Assembly: GCF_018128965.1 (NCBI RefSeq)
Contig: NZ_JAAEDH010000007.1
Coordinates: 62,001 to 126,000 of the forward strand
DNA: 64,000 bases
Reading direction: 5' to 3'
From: Plastoroseomonas arctica
Lineage (GTDB): Bacteria > Pseudomonadota > Alphaproteobacteria > Acetobacterales > Acetobacteraceae
Each line of letters opens with the position of its first letter. The stretch's first letter is position 1. The notes beneath the pieces were generated by a model. It saw only the letters and a list, made by a program, of their open reading frames with translations, did no database searches and was not told the DNA's origin. Position numbers and translations under genes: made by a program. Shown one piece after another: positions 1 to 7,599 of the stretch.

Positions 1-71
1 TGGAATGGGTTTCGTTCACCCCCCGCACGAGAAGTTGCACTTCTATGAAGGAAACCTTTCGGAAACGCAGA

Positions 72-96
72 AAGGCGCCCGGTTTTCCGGACGCCT
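72..96 (-). terminator. stem-loop downstream of the ompA-like gene
   Basis: Two 11-nt arms (72-82 and 86-96) pair with one mismatch around a TTTT/AAAA loop. The hairpin begins about 34 nt past the stop codon of the minus-strand OmpA-like gene. On that strand a short T-rich stretch follows. The geometry suggests an intrinsic terminator, although the U-tract is weak. Confidence 0.55.
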
Positions 97-129
97 TCCT
101 CAGCGATTGGCCGTGAGGCCCTGCGGTAT

Positions 130-1161
130 TTAGCGCAGGACGATCTCGACGCGGCGGTTCTGCGGCTCGCGCACACCGTCGGCGGTCGGGACCAGCGGGC
201 GGGTCTCGCCGAAGGCGCTGATCGCGATGTTCGAGCGGTTCACGCCGCGGCGGACCAGTTCGGCCGCCACGGTGTTGGCGCGGCGCTGCGACAGGCCCTG
301 GTTGTAGGCGGGCGTGCCCGAGCGGTCGGCGTGGCCGGCCACTTCGATGCGCGTCGAGGCGACGGAGGTCGAGGCGGAGGCGGCCTCGCCGATGATCTGG
401 CGAGCGCGCTCGGTCAGGTCCGAACGGTTCCAGTCGAAGAACACGATGTAGGTGCGGGCAGGACCCTGCGGCGTGACGATCGCAGGCGGAAGAACACGCG
501 CAACCTGGCCGAAGTTGTAGCGCAGGCCGGCGAGGATGGAGTGGTTGTAGTTGTCCGCGTCGAAGGTCGAACGCGTGGTCACGTTGCCGACGCGCTCGGT
601 GCGCTCCAGCTCGTGGCCGAGCGTGCCGAGGAAGCGGTACTCGGCCGTGATGGCCAAGCCGGGGACGGCGGCGATCGGGAAGGCGAGGCCGACGATGCCC
701 TGGAACGCGAAGTTGCCCTCGTCGTCATTGATCGTGGTCGTCCGGGTCGCGGTGCGGCCGCGCACGTCGTAGTCGTGGATCACGTAGCCGACGCCGCCGC
801 CGATGTAGGGCTGCACGGGGCCGAGCGGGAATTCATACAGGATGTTCGCCATCGCGCCGTAGCTGCGGATGGTGCCGCCGGAGCTGAAGCGGCCGCCGGT
901 GCGCGACGAGATGCGGTCGGCGTCGTTGATGCGGAAGTTGCCTTCCACTTCGAGGCGGAGACCGTTGCCGAAGCCATAGCCGACGCTGAACACACCAGCG
1001 AAGCCGATGTCGCTGCTCACGCGGGCGCCGTTGTCCTTCGTGGTCTGAAGGTAGTTCAAACCGGCGCCAGCGCCGATGTAGATCCCGGTCACAGGCTGGG
1101 CCTGCGCCGCGAGCGGCAGCGCCAACATGGTCGCGGCCAGAAGGGCCTTCTTGAGGCTCAT
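130..1161 (-). CDS. OmpA-family outer-membrane protein (beta-barrel plus peptidoglycan-binding domain)
   Basis: Protein of 343 aa. An N-terminal Sec signal peptide ends near AQAQ. The next ~200 residues look like an OMP_b-brl barrel of alternating Gly/aromatic strands (GIYIGAGAGLNY, GLRYNFGQ). A Pro-rich linker leads to a C-terminal OmpA domain of about 105 aa carrying HADRSG, the LSQRRANTV helix and NRRVEIVLR, which bind peptidoglycan in this family. It is inferred to tether the outer membrane to the wall. The ATG at 1161 is chosen because AGGAGA lies 6 nt upstream; an in-frame TTG at 1182 lies upstream of that site. A 14-nt palindrome sits directly before the Shine-Dalgarno. It stands alone, with purK upstream in the same direction. 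Confidence 0.9.
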   Translation of the reverse strand: MSLKKALLAATMLALPLAAQAQPVTGIYIGAGAGLNYLQTTKDNGARVSSDIGFAGVFSVGYGFGNGLRLEVEGNFRINDADRISSRTGGRFSSGGTIRSYGAMANILYEFPLGPVQPYIGGGVGYVIHDYDVRGRTATRTTTINDDEGNFAFQGIVGLAFPIAAVPGLAITAEYRFLGTLGHELERTERVGNVTTRSTFDADNYNHSILAGLRYNFGQVARVLPPAIVTPQGPARTYIVFFDWNRSDLTERARQIIGEAASASTSVASTRIEVAGHADRSGTPAYNQGLSQRRANTVAAELVRRGVNRSNIAISAFGETRPLVPTADGVREPQNRRVEIVLR

Positions 1162-1173
1162 TGCGTCTCTCCT

Positions 1174-1187
1174 CACGTTCAAACGTG
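1174..1187 (-). promoter_or_regulatory. palindrome in the ompA-like leader
   Basis: On the minus strand CACGTT, TG and AACGTG form a perfect 6-bp dyad that ends directly before the AGGAGA ribosome-binding site of the OmpA-like gene. It could be an mRNA hairpin affecting initiation or stability, or a protein operator. The sequence shows the symmetry only; the function is inferred. Confidence 0.35.
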
Positions 1188-1365
1188 CTATCTGTTCACA
1201 GGGCCGCCGCGCACTCCCCCGAGCGCACTGAATCCGACACTGCGTGGGAGCACCCTAGCACCGCTTTTCGGCAAAGACAGCCACCCGCGAGGCATTTGCG
1301 CCGCATGTGGCCGATAAGTCACAGCCAGTGCTGGCAAATTGGCCACAGGCGCGTGAGCAGCCCCG

Positions 1366-2499
1366 TCAAACGCCCGAAAATCCGCTCAAAGCCTCTTCAT
1401 CCGCCATCGTCGCCAGAGTTCCGAATGGCAGGATCCACGTCGCATGGCCCATCTTGCGGCCCGGCCGCGGCTCCGCCTTGCCATAGAGATGCGGGACGAT
1501 TCGCGGCGCAGTGAGCAGGCCGGACCAGAGCGCCATACCCTCCGGCCCCACCAGGTTGCGCATCACGGCATCATGGTGACGGCTGGGATCGGCAAGTGGC
1601 AGACCTGCCACCGCCCGGATATGCTGCTCGAACTGGCTCGCGCAGCAGGCTTCGATGGTCCAATGGCCGGAATTATGCGGCCGCGGCGCGATCTCGTTGC
1701 CGAGCAGCGTCGCGTCGGCCAGCAGGAACAGCTCGAGTGCGGCCACCCCGACGAGGCCGAGCGCCTCGGCAAGCCGCCGCGCATGCGCCTGCGCCTCCAG
1801 CGCCACCGATTCGGGAATGCGGGCGGGGGCGAATGTGATGTCGAGGATGTGATGGTGGTGCCGGTTCTCGGCGATGTCGAACACCGCTGTCGCGCCATCC
1901 GCGTCGCGGGCCACGATGACCGAAAGTTCCATCGCGAAGGGAATGAAGCCCTCCAGGATCAGCGGCCGCGGCGCGAGCCGGGTCCAGGCAGGGGCGATGT
2001 CGGCCTGGTCGCGCAGCACCGCCTGCCCCCGCCCGTCATAGCCCAGCCGGGTGGTCTTGAGCACGGCCGGCAGACCGATCTCGGCGACCGCCTCCGCTAG
2101 CTCGGCCGCGCTGTCGACGCTGCGCCAGGGCGCGGTCGGGATGCCCGCCGCAGCCATGAAGCGTTTCTCGGCGACGCGGTCCTGGCAGATCGCGAGGACT
2201 TCGGCGCTCGGGTGGCACGGGGCGAGCGGGCCCAGGATGTCGAGCGTCCGCGCCGGCACGTTCTCGAACTCGAAGGTCACGGCGTCGACGGCGCGGGCGA
2301 ACTCCACCAGCGCCGCCTCGTCGGTGTAGTCGGCCACGCTGTGGCGCGTGGCGACCTGCATCGCCGGCTGATCGGCCTCGGGCGCGAAGACATGGGTGCG
2401 GTAGCCCAGCCGCGCCGCCGCGAGCGCCGACATCCGCCCGAGCTGGCCACCGCCCAGGATTCCGATGGTGGCATTCGGCGGGAGGCCGGTGGGCTTCAT
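1366..2499 (-). CDS. purK: 5-(carboxyamino)imidazole ribonucleotide synthase PurK
   Basis: Protein of 377 aa, a normal PurK length. It performs the ATP- and bicarbonate-dependent carboxylation of AIR to N5-CAIR in cytoplasmic purine synthesis. The N-terminus shows the nucleotide-binding [11 protein letters not shown] motif followed by the pre-ATP-grasp fold (TFEFENVP). The ATP-grasp region includes [27 protein letters not shown] and [14 protein letters not shown]. The ATG at 2499 overlaps the purE stop codon by 4 nt (ATGA), so the two are probably translationally coupled. It is the last gene of a DUF465-purE-purK operon. Confidence 0.97.
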   Translation of the reverse strand: MKPTGLPPNATIGILGGGQLGRMSALAAARLGYRTHVFAPEADQPAMQVATRHSVADYTDEAALVEFARAVDAVTFEFENVPARTLDILGPLAPCHPSAEVLAICQDRVAEKRFMAAAGIPTAPWRSVDSAAELAEAVAEIGLPAVLKTTRLGYDGRGQAVLRDQADIAPAWTRLAPRPLILEGFIPFAMELSVIVARDADGATAVFDIAENRHHHHILDITFAPARIPESVALEAQAHARRLAEALGLVGVAALELFLLADATLLGNEIAPRPHNSGHWTIEACCASQFEQHIRAVAGLPLADPSRHHDAVMRNLVGPEGMALWSGLLTAPRIVPHLYGKAEPRPGRKMGHATWILPFGTLATMADEEALSGFSGV

Positions 2500-2984
2500 G
2501 CGTTCTCGCCCGGCTGCTCCGGCACCGCGGCCGTCTGCGCGGCACGCAACGCGTCGAGCCGGGCGGCCAGCGCCGCATCCGTGGTGGCGAGGATGGCCGC
2601 GGCGAGCAGGGCGGCATTGATCGCCCCCGCCTTGCCGATCGCGAGCGTGCCGACCGGGATGCCCGCCGGCATCTGCACGATCGACAGCAGGCTGTCCTGG
2701 CCGCGCAGCGCATGGCTCTCGACCGGCACGCCGAGGACCGGCAGGCGGGTGAGCGCGGCCACCATCCCCGGCAGGTGCGCCGCACCCCCTGCGCCGGCGA
2801 TGATCACACGCAGGCCACGCTCCACCGCCGTCTTCGCATAGGCGATCATACGGTCGGGGGTCCGATGCGCGGAGACAACCTGATATTCGAAGGGGATGGC
2901 GAGTTCGGTGAGCATCGCCTCGGCATGGCGCATGGTCTCGTGGTCCGAGCGGCTGCCCATGATGACGCCCACCAGGGGCGTCAC
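2496..2984 (-). CDS. purE: N5-carboxyaminoimidazole ribonucleotide mutase PurE
   Basis: Protein of 162 aa, class I PurE, converting N5-CAIR to CAIR directly after PurK. Diagnostic stretches are [13 protein letters not shown] (N-terminal phosphate-binding loop), [10 protein letters not shown] (active-site His) and [22 protein letters not shown] is the start codon: it overlaps the stop of the upstream DUF465 gene (GTGA), and no ATG lies before the conserved N-terminus. It is coupled at its 3' end to purK. Confidence 0.97.
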   Translation of the reverse strand: MTPLVGVIMGSRSDHETMRHAEAMLTELAIPFEYQVVSAHRTPDRMIAYAKTAVERGLRVIIAGAGGAAHLPGMVAALTRLPVLGVPVESHALRGQDSLLSIVQMPAGIPVGTLAIGKAGAINAALLAAAILATTDAALAARLDALRAAQTAAVPEQPGENA

Positions 2985-3181
2985 GCGATGATGTCCGGCA
3001 CCAGGCGGCTTTCCAGGCGGATGATGTCGTCCTTCAGCTTCAGCTTGCGCTTCTTCAGCCGCGCCAGCTGAATCTGGTCGACCGGCATGCCCTCCATGCG
3101 GGCGATCACCGTATCAAGGTCGCGGTGTTCGCTGCGCATCTCATGCAGTTGCCGCAGCAGCGAATCGCGATTCTCGATCAT
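2981..3181 (-). CDS. DUF465 (YdcH-like) small coiled-coil protein
   Basis: Protein of 66 aa, predicted to be all-helical and highly charged ([30 protein letters not shown]), matching the DUF465/YdcH family whose function is unknown. The ATG at 3181 is preceded by GGAGAGG at good spacing; a longer in-frame reading to 3223 lacks such a site. It is the first gene of the purE-purK operon and overlaps purE by GTGA. A second family member lies divergently about 170 bp away. Confidence 0.85.
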   Translation of the reverse strand: MIENRDSLLRQLHEMRSEHRDLDTVIARMEGMPVDQIQLARLKKRKLKLKDDIIRLESRLVPDIIA

Positions 3182-3348
3182 ACCAGCCTCTCCGCAAGCC
3201 TCGCCGCCTTGGGCAAATAACAATACGCGCCCGGCCGGCGCTGCGCTAACATGTCCTTTCGCGCGCGTCCCCGGGACAACGCCGGGGAGGCCTGCGGCAC
3301 GACGGCCGGGCTGGTCCGGGCCGTCACATGACGGAGGATGTCCGCTCC

Positions 3349-3522
3349 ATGCCGACTGAGGCCCGTATCTCCACCCTGGAAACCCGCCATGGGGCGCTCG
3401 ACCGCCGCATCACCGAGGAAGGGCAACGCCCTGCCCCGGACCCGCAGGCGCTGAACCGTCTGAAGCTGGAGAAGCTGCGCCTGAAGGAAGCGATGGAGAA
3501 GCTGCGACAGACCACGCACTGA
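3349..3522 (+). CDS. second DUF465 (YdcH-like) small protein
   Basis: Protein of 57 aa, or 64 aa if translation begins at the in-frame ATG at 3328. It shares the family pattern of two amphipathic helices: an ARISTLETRHGALDRRI helix and an LNRLKLEKLRLKEAMEKL helix. A GGAGG motif 11 nt before 3349 favours the shorter form, with only moderate support. It is transcribed divergently from the DUF465-purEK operon and looks monocistronic. Function is unknown. The two neighbouring paralogs may be an old duplication or may interact. Confidence 0.7.
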   Translation: MPTEARISTLETRHGALDRRITEEGQRPAPDPQALNRLKLEKLRLKEAMEKLRQTTH

Positions 3523-3586
3523 CCGCGTATCGGCAGGCTTAGAAGCAACCCGGGGCATCGAAAGGCGCATTGGAGCGAGGCGACGC

Positions 3587-4150
3587 CTAGGCGGCGTCCT
3601 CCTCCGCGGGCAGCGGGGGCAGGTGCGAGGGGCGCTCGCCGGCGGCCATCACCGCCGCGTTGAGGTCGCCCTGGCTGCACAGGCCGAGGATCACCGGGTC
3701 ACGCGGCTTGATGTTCGCGCTGTTCCAATGGGTCCGGTCGCGCACCTTGGCGATCGTCTCCTTGGTGGTGCCCAGCAGCTTGCCGATGACCGCCTCCCCC
3801 AGATGCGGGTAGTTGCGCAGCAGGAAGGCTATGCCGTCCGGCCGGTCGTTGCGCTTGGCCACGGGCGTGTAGCGGGCACCCTTGCCGCGCATCTTCGTGG
3901 TGGGCAGCGAGGTGTCCATCAACACCAGGCGCGCGGCGGGGTCGGCCTCGGCTCGGGCGATCTCCTCGCGCGTCAGCTGGCCATTGGCGATGGGGTCGTA
4001 GCCGACGATGCCCTGCGCCACCTCGCCATCGGCGATCGCCTGGATCTCCAGCGGGTGCATGCCCACGAAGTCAGCGACCTGGTCGAAGGTCAGGGACGTC
4101 TTTTCGATCAGCCACACGGCGGTGGCCTTCGGCATCAGGGGCTGTGGCAT
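3587..4150 (-). CDS. trcR: TrcR-family (DUF1013) cell-cycle transcriptional regulator
   Basis: Protein of 187 aa that matches DUF1013, the alphaproteobacterial family that includes the cell-cycle regulator TrcR. N-terminal residues include PKATAVWLIEKTSLTFDQVA and FVGMHPLEIQAIADG, an HTH-like segment. The C-terminal half carries RPDGIAFLLRNYPHLGEA, an IGKLLGTTKETI helix pair and HWNSANIKPRDPV. The ATG at 4150 has GAGG 6 nt upstream. A good sigma-70 promoter (4203-4231) and a leader hairpin (4161-4187) precede it. Longer in-frame upstream reading lacks family similarity. The symbol follows the family name and was not tested here. Confidence 0.85.
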   Translation of the reverse strand: MPQPLMPKATAVWLIEKTSLTFDQVADFVGMHPLEIQAIADGEVAQGIVGYDPIANGQLTREEIARAEADPAARLVLMDTSLPTTKMRGKGARYTPVAKRNDRPDGIAFLLRNYPHLGEAVIGKLLGTTKETIAKVRDRTHWNSANIKPRDPVILGLCSQGDLNAAVMAAGERPSHLPPLPAEEDAA

Positions 4151-4160
4151 CGGAACCTCA

Positions 4161-4187
4161 AGGGGCGCGGGGGCGCGGTGCGCCCCT
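4161..4187 (-). promoter_or_regulatory. GC hairpin in the trcR leader
   Basis: An 8-bp perfect stem (4161-4168 with 4180-4187) encloses an 11-nt loop in the untranslated leader between the predicted transcription start and the trcR ribosome-binding site, which begins within 2 nt of the stem. A role in translation control is inferred from this position only. Confidence 0.4.
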
Positions 4188-4202
4188 GGCAAGTTGGGCC
4201 GG

Positions 4203-4231
4203 GATATAAGCGCGAGACGGGGGGCGGTCAA
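4203..4231 (-). promoter_or_regulatory. sigma-70-type promoter of trcR
   Basis: On the minus strand TTGACC (4231-4226) and TATATC (4208-4203) are separated by exactly 17 nt, close to the TTGACA/TATAAT consensus. This predicts a transcription start near 4196 and a leader of roughly 45 nt. It is the clearest housekeeping promoter seen in the window. Confidence 0.6.
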
Positions 4232-4252
4232 AGCCCCAGAGAGGAGATACCC

Positions 4253-4456
4253 ATGGAAAACGACGACAGGCCGCGCCCGGCCAACGGTTTCGTGCCGCCG
4301 GACTTCAACGGCTGGTCGGTGGCCGACCTGCGCGACCATATCGCGGCGTTGCGTGCCGACATCGCCCGCGCCGAGGCGGTGATCCTGGCGCGGGAGGGCA
4401 GCCAAAAAGCCGCCGCCGGCTTCTTCAACCTGCCGAAGGCTCCGCCGGAGGACTGA
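4253..4456 (+). CDS. DUF1192 small protein
   Basis: Protein of 67 aa. It shows the compact DUF1192 pattern: a Pro-rich start, then GWSVADLRDHIAALRADIAR and an acidic/alanine helix. It is predicted soluble and coiled-coil-like. Function is unknown. AGGAGA precedes the ATG by 6 nt. It is divergent from trcR. Its last 32 nt overlap the end of the convergent thioesterase gene. Confidence 0.8.
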   Translation: MENDDRPRPANGFVPPDFNGWSVADLRDHIAALRADIARAEAVILAREGSQKAAAGFFNLPKAPPED

Positions 4457-4886
4457 CCCGCACCGGCAGCGCGACCCGCTTGCCGGTACCCCCGGTCGCC
4501 GCGGCAGCGAACCGTGCCGCCACGTCGGCCGGCCATTCCGCGACGCGACGCCGCGCGAGGTCGACGCAAAGGTAAAGCACCTCGTTCTCCGCGACCTGCC
4601 AGCCTTCCTCGGCGTGCACCATGACGTGCCGGAGCAGCAGACGCTTGGCGTCATGGGCGAGGACCTCGGTCGTGCAGGCGAGCGGCGCGCCCTCGACCAC
4701 CTCGCGCGTGTAGCCCTGCCAGCTTTCGGCGGCGAAGGTGCCGAGCCCGCGCGCGCGGAACGCCGGACCCAGGCCCAGGCCTGGCCAGACCACGTCGGTC
4801 GCAAGGTCGAAGACGACCAGGTAGTAGGCCAGGTTCATGTGCCCGTAGTGGTCGACCCATTCGGGCTTCACATGGGCCAGAGGCAT
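4425..4886 (-). CDS. hotdog-fold acyl-CoA thioesterase
   Basis: Protein of 153 aa with the 4-hydroxybenzoyl-CoA thioesterase/FabM-like hotdog pattern. The N-terminal VDHYGHMNLAYYLVVFD carries the usual [YH]-x-H-M-N helix. VMVHAEEGWQVAENEVLYLCVDL matches the central sheet. It would hydrolyse an acyl-CoA thioester; the substrate cannot be read from sequence. The ATG at 4886 overlaps the RraA-like stop (TGATG), so the pair is co-translated. The 3' end overlaps the convergent DUF1192 gene. Confidence 0.8.
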   Translation of the reverse strand: MPLAHVKPEWVDHYGHMNLAYYLVVFDLATDVVWPGLGLGPAFRARGLGTFAAESWQGYTREVVEGAPLACTTEVLAHDAKRLLLRHVMVHAEEGWQVAENEVLYLCVDLARRRVAEWPADVAARFAAAATGGTGKRVALPVRVSPPAEPSAG

Positions 4887-5593
4887 CAATGGATGTCGTC
4901 TGCCTGGCGGAACGCCTCGCGCAGCATCGCGGCGGAGAAGCCCTCCGAGCGCGCCATGGCGAGAACCACCGCCTCCTTGCGGGTCAGCAGGTCGATCACG
5001 CCGGGGATCTTCTTCACGCTGTCTGCCGGGATGACCACAGCACCATGGCGGTCGGCATGGACCACGTCGTCGGTTGCGACCGCCATGCCGTGGACGTTGA
5101 CCGGCGCGCCGAAGGCAACATTGTGCACATGCGCATGGGAGGGGTTGATGCTGCCCGCGATGAGCTGGAAGCCCGGCGCCAGCATGTCGAGATCACGGAT
5201 GGACCCCGAGGTGACACAACCCAGCGCGCCGAGGCCCTTGTGGACATTGCTGTTCACCTCGCCCCAGAAGGCGCCGATGCCGGGCGTGGGGTCGAGGTCC
5301 TCGAGTACCACCACCGTCGGCAGCGCGGCATCGCCGACATATTCGTACCAGCCCAGCCGCACCGCGCGATCTTCTTCCTTCGTCCGGCCGGACGGGGCGG
5401 CGGCGCGGATGGTCCCCACCCGGGCGAGGCCGCAGATCGGCGGCAGCGTCACGTCGGCAATCGCAAATTGCCGCACCGTGAACCCAAAACCGCGGCGCTC
5501 GGGGTTGGTGACCTCGAGCGCGTTGCAGATGGTGGGCGTGTCCCAGGCGCAGAGCGCCTTGAGGTCGGCGGCGTCGAAAGGGAAGCTGGTCAT
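4886..5593 (-). CDS. RraA-like aldolase/decarboxylase family protein
   Basis: Protein of 235 aa in the RraA/'dimethylmenaquinone methyltransferase-like' family. True members are class II pyruvate aldolases or oxaloacetate decarboxylases; a few regulate RNase E. Motifs include the substrate/metal loop GALGCVTSGSIRDLDML and the downstream VHADRHGAVVIP. The usual Arg-Asp pair (SIRD) is intact, favouring an enzyme. GAGGAA lies 8 nt before the ATG at 5593. It is coupled to a thioesterase gene, suggesting minor catabolism of an acyl-CoA-linked acid (inference). Confidence 0.8.
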   Translation of the reverse strand: MTSFPFDAADLKALCAWDTPTICNALEVTNPERRGFGFTVRQFAIADVTLPPICGLARVGTIRAAAPSGRTKEEDRAVRLGWYEYVGDAALPTVVVLEDLDPTPGIGAFWGEVNSNVHKGLGALGCVTSGSIRDLDMLAPGFQLIAGSINPSHAHVHNVAFGAPVNVHGMAVATDDVVHADRHGAVVIPADSVKKIPGVIDLLTRKEAVVLAMARSEGFSAAMLREAFRQADDIH

Positions 5594-5750
5594 GGCGCGG
5601 TTCCTCGGGTTTTCGGCAGGATCGGCCAGGCCGCGGCGGGGGTCAAACCTGGGATGAGCCCCTCTCGCACGCGCCGATGCGGTATTCACGCAACCGCCAT
5701 GGACAGCGGGGCAGTGCCGTGATGACTTTAGCCGATGCTAAGGTTTCTAG

Positions 5751-5767
5751 CTGCGACTGAGTCGCAG
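5751..5767. promoter_or_regulatory. 17-nt palindrome upstream of the OprB-like porin gene
   Basis: CTGCGACT-G-AGTCGCAG is a perfect 8-1-8 inverted repeat that ends 30 nt before the porin ATG. A second, imperfect dyad (TTTAGC-CGAT-GCTAAG) lies just upstream at 5727-5742. It may be an operator for a sugar-responsive regulator or a leader hairpin. No known regulator motif was recognised. Confidence 0.45.
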
Positions 5768-5797
5768 GAACGCTAAACCACTGACCGAGGCCCCGCC

Positions 5798-7174
5798 ATG
5801 CGTCGCACCACCACCCTTCTCGCCCGGCTGCTGCTCGGTGGCGCCATGCTCGCGGCGGTGGCCGTCGCCCCCCGCGCCCAGGAAGCCGCCGCACCGCCCG
5901 AAGCGCTGTTCCCCGAACTCGAGGCGAGCCGCGTGCGCCTGGAGGCAGCGGGCTGGCTGCTGCGTGGTTCGGCCACATTCATCGGGCAGTTCCACCCGGG
6001 CTTTCGCTCCCGCTACGAAGGCCCCTCCAGCATGGCGCCCGGCGCGGTGCAGGCGAACACCTTCTCCGCCGACCTGGTGATCGGGCGCCGGCTCTGGTCG
6101 GGGGCCGAGATCATCATCGACGGGCAGATCAGCCGCGGCTTCGGCTTCTCCAACGCGCGCGGTGCCGCGGCCTTCCCCAATGCCGAAGCCTTCCGGCTCG
6201 GCAGCGAGGACATCAAGGGCTATGTGCCGCGTGCCTTCTTCCGCCAGACCATCGCGCTGGGAACCACCATGGAGGAGGCCGACGACGACCCCTTCCGCTT
6301 CGCCGGCCCCCTGCCCCGCGAGCGGCTGACCATCACGGCGGGCAAGTTCAGCATCTGGGACATCTTCGACGACAACCGCTACGCCCATGACCCGCGCACG
6401 CAGTTCCAGAACTGGGCCCTCGTCGGCGCCGGCGCCTTCGACTTCGCCGCCGATGCGCGCGGCTACACCAATGGCCTAGCCGTTGAATACGATGACGGGG
6501 TTTGGGGCGTGCGGCTGGGCGCGCTGCAGGTCGCGCGCGACCAGAACGGCCTCGCCCTGGACGCGACGCCGGGGCGCGGCTTCCAGGCGCTGGTCCAGCT
6601 CGACCGCTTCTGGCGCATCGACGACCGGCCCGGCGCGGTGCGCCTGCTCTACGGCGCCTCGCGCACCAACTCGGCCAATTACCGCGACCTGATCGCGGTG
6701 AATTTCGACGAGGCCGCCTCCGAAGCGGTCCGCAATTACCGCGTGAAGCACAATTTGCTGCTGAATTTCGAACAGGCGCTGAGCGAGGATCTCGGCATGT
6801 TCGGACGGCTGTCCTGGAATGACGGGCGCAGCCAGAGTTGGATGTTCACCGAGATGGACCGCGCGGTCTCGCTCGGCCTGTCGCTGCGCGGCGCGCGCTG
6901 GGGCCGGGCAGACGACACGGTGGGGCTGGCAACAAACGTCGGCTGGCTCAGCGGCGCACATCGCCGCTATCTCGCCGCGGGCGGGATCGGCTTCATCACC
7001 GGCGACGGGCGGCTGCGGTATTCGCCGGAGGTGGCGACGGAGCTCTACTACGACATCCGCGTCGCACCTGGAGTGAACTTCTCACTCGGCTACCAGCTGC
7101 TGGTGAACCCGGCCTACAATGCGGATCGCGGGCCGGTCTCGGTATTCGCGGTGCGGGCGCGGCTGGCGGTCTGA
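5798..7174 (+). CDS. carbohydrate-porin (OprB-like) outer-membrane protein
   Basis: Protein of 458 aa. A signal peptide is followed by a long beta-barrel region with OprB features: alternating strands ending in aromatics, TITAGKFSIWDIFDDN followed by the FQNWALVGAGAFDFAAD segment (an OprB hallmark), and a C-terminal strand VSVFAVRARLAV. It is expected to be an outer-membrane channel for sugars or other small polar solutes. No sugar ABC transporter is adjacent. The 204-bp upstream region carries a perfect 17-nt palindrome. It is monocistronic. Confidence 0.85.
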   Translation: MRRTTTLLARLLLGGAMLAAVAVAPRAQEAAAPPEALFPELEASRVRLEAAGWLLRGSATFIGQFHPGFRSRYEGPSSMAPGAVQANTFSADLVIGRRLWSGAEIIIDGQISRGFGFSNARGAAAFPNAEAFRLGSEDIKGYVPRAFFRQTIALGTTMEEADDDPFRFAGPLPRERLTITAGKFSIWDIFDDNRYAHDPRTQFQNWALVGAGAFDFAADARGYTNGLAVEYDDGVWGVRLGALQVARDQNGLALDATPGRGFQALVQLDRFWRIDDRPGAVRLLYGASRTNSANYRDLIAVNFDEAASEAVRNYRVKHNLLLNFEQALSEDLGMFGRLSWNDGRSQSWMFTEMDRAVSLGLSLRGARWGRADDTVGLATNVGWLSGAHRRYLAAGGIGFITGDGRLRYSPEVATELYYDIRVAPGVNFSLGYQLLVNPAYNADRGPVSVFAVRARLAV

Positions 7175-7190
7175 GTCAGACCGACGAATT

Positions 7191-7580
7191 TCACGCGGGT
7201 GCGCCCTCAGGGTGTTGCGGCAGCCCGTCATCGAGCACTAGCCAGGCCTGCTTGCTCGATGTCCAGACATGCTCGGTCGGCCGGAAATCGGCGGGCGAAT
7301 CCAGGCTACCGCAGGTCAGGCCAATGACGCCCGCACCTGCCCGCTCGGTGAACAACGAGGTCCCGCAAACCGTGCAGAAGCCCCGGACAAGCTCAGGGGA
7401 GGAGGTGCGGCGGCCGAGCGGACCGGTCATCGTGACGCCATCGAGCGGCATGAGCACGCGGGCATTGAACGCGGCACCCAGTGACCGCTGGCATACGCGA
7501 CAGTGGCAGACGCGCACATTGATTGGCTCGCCAACGGCGACATAGCGCGATGCGCCGCAGAGGCAGCCTCCGCTGAACAT
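7191..7580 (-). CDS. GFA/CENP-V family zinc protein
   Basis: Protein of 129 aa with the zinc-cysteine pattern of the GFA (glutathione-dependent formaldehyde-activating-like) family: GGCLCG (Cys6, Cys8), CHCRVC (Cys25/27/30) and FCTVCG (Cys69/72). Most members have no proven activity, so 'formaldehyde activation' should not be assumed. Start is ATG at 7580 or an in-frame TTG at 7586, which has GGAGG at better spacing. It lies 19 bp after the molybdenum hydroxylase stop region, as the last gene of an SDR-CoxL-GFA group. Confidence 0.85.
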   Translation of the reverse strand: MFSGGCLCGASRYVAVGEPINVRVCHCRVCQRSLGAAFNARVLMPLDGVTMTGPLGRRTSSPELVRGFCTVCGTSLFTERAGAGVIGLTCGSLDSPADFRPTEHVWTSSKQAWLVLDDGLPQHPEGAPA

Positions 7581-7599
7581 CGCCAAGCCGCCATCCTCC

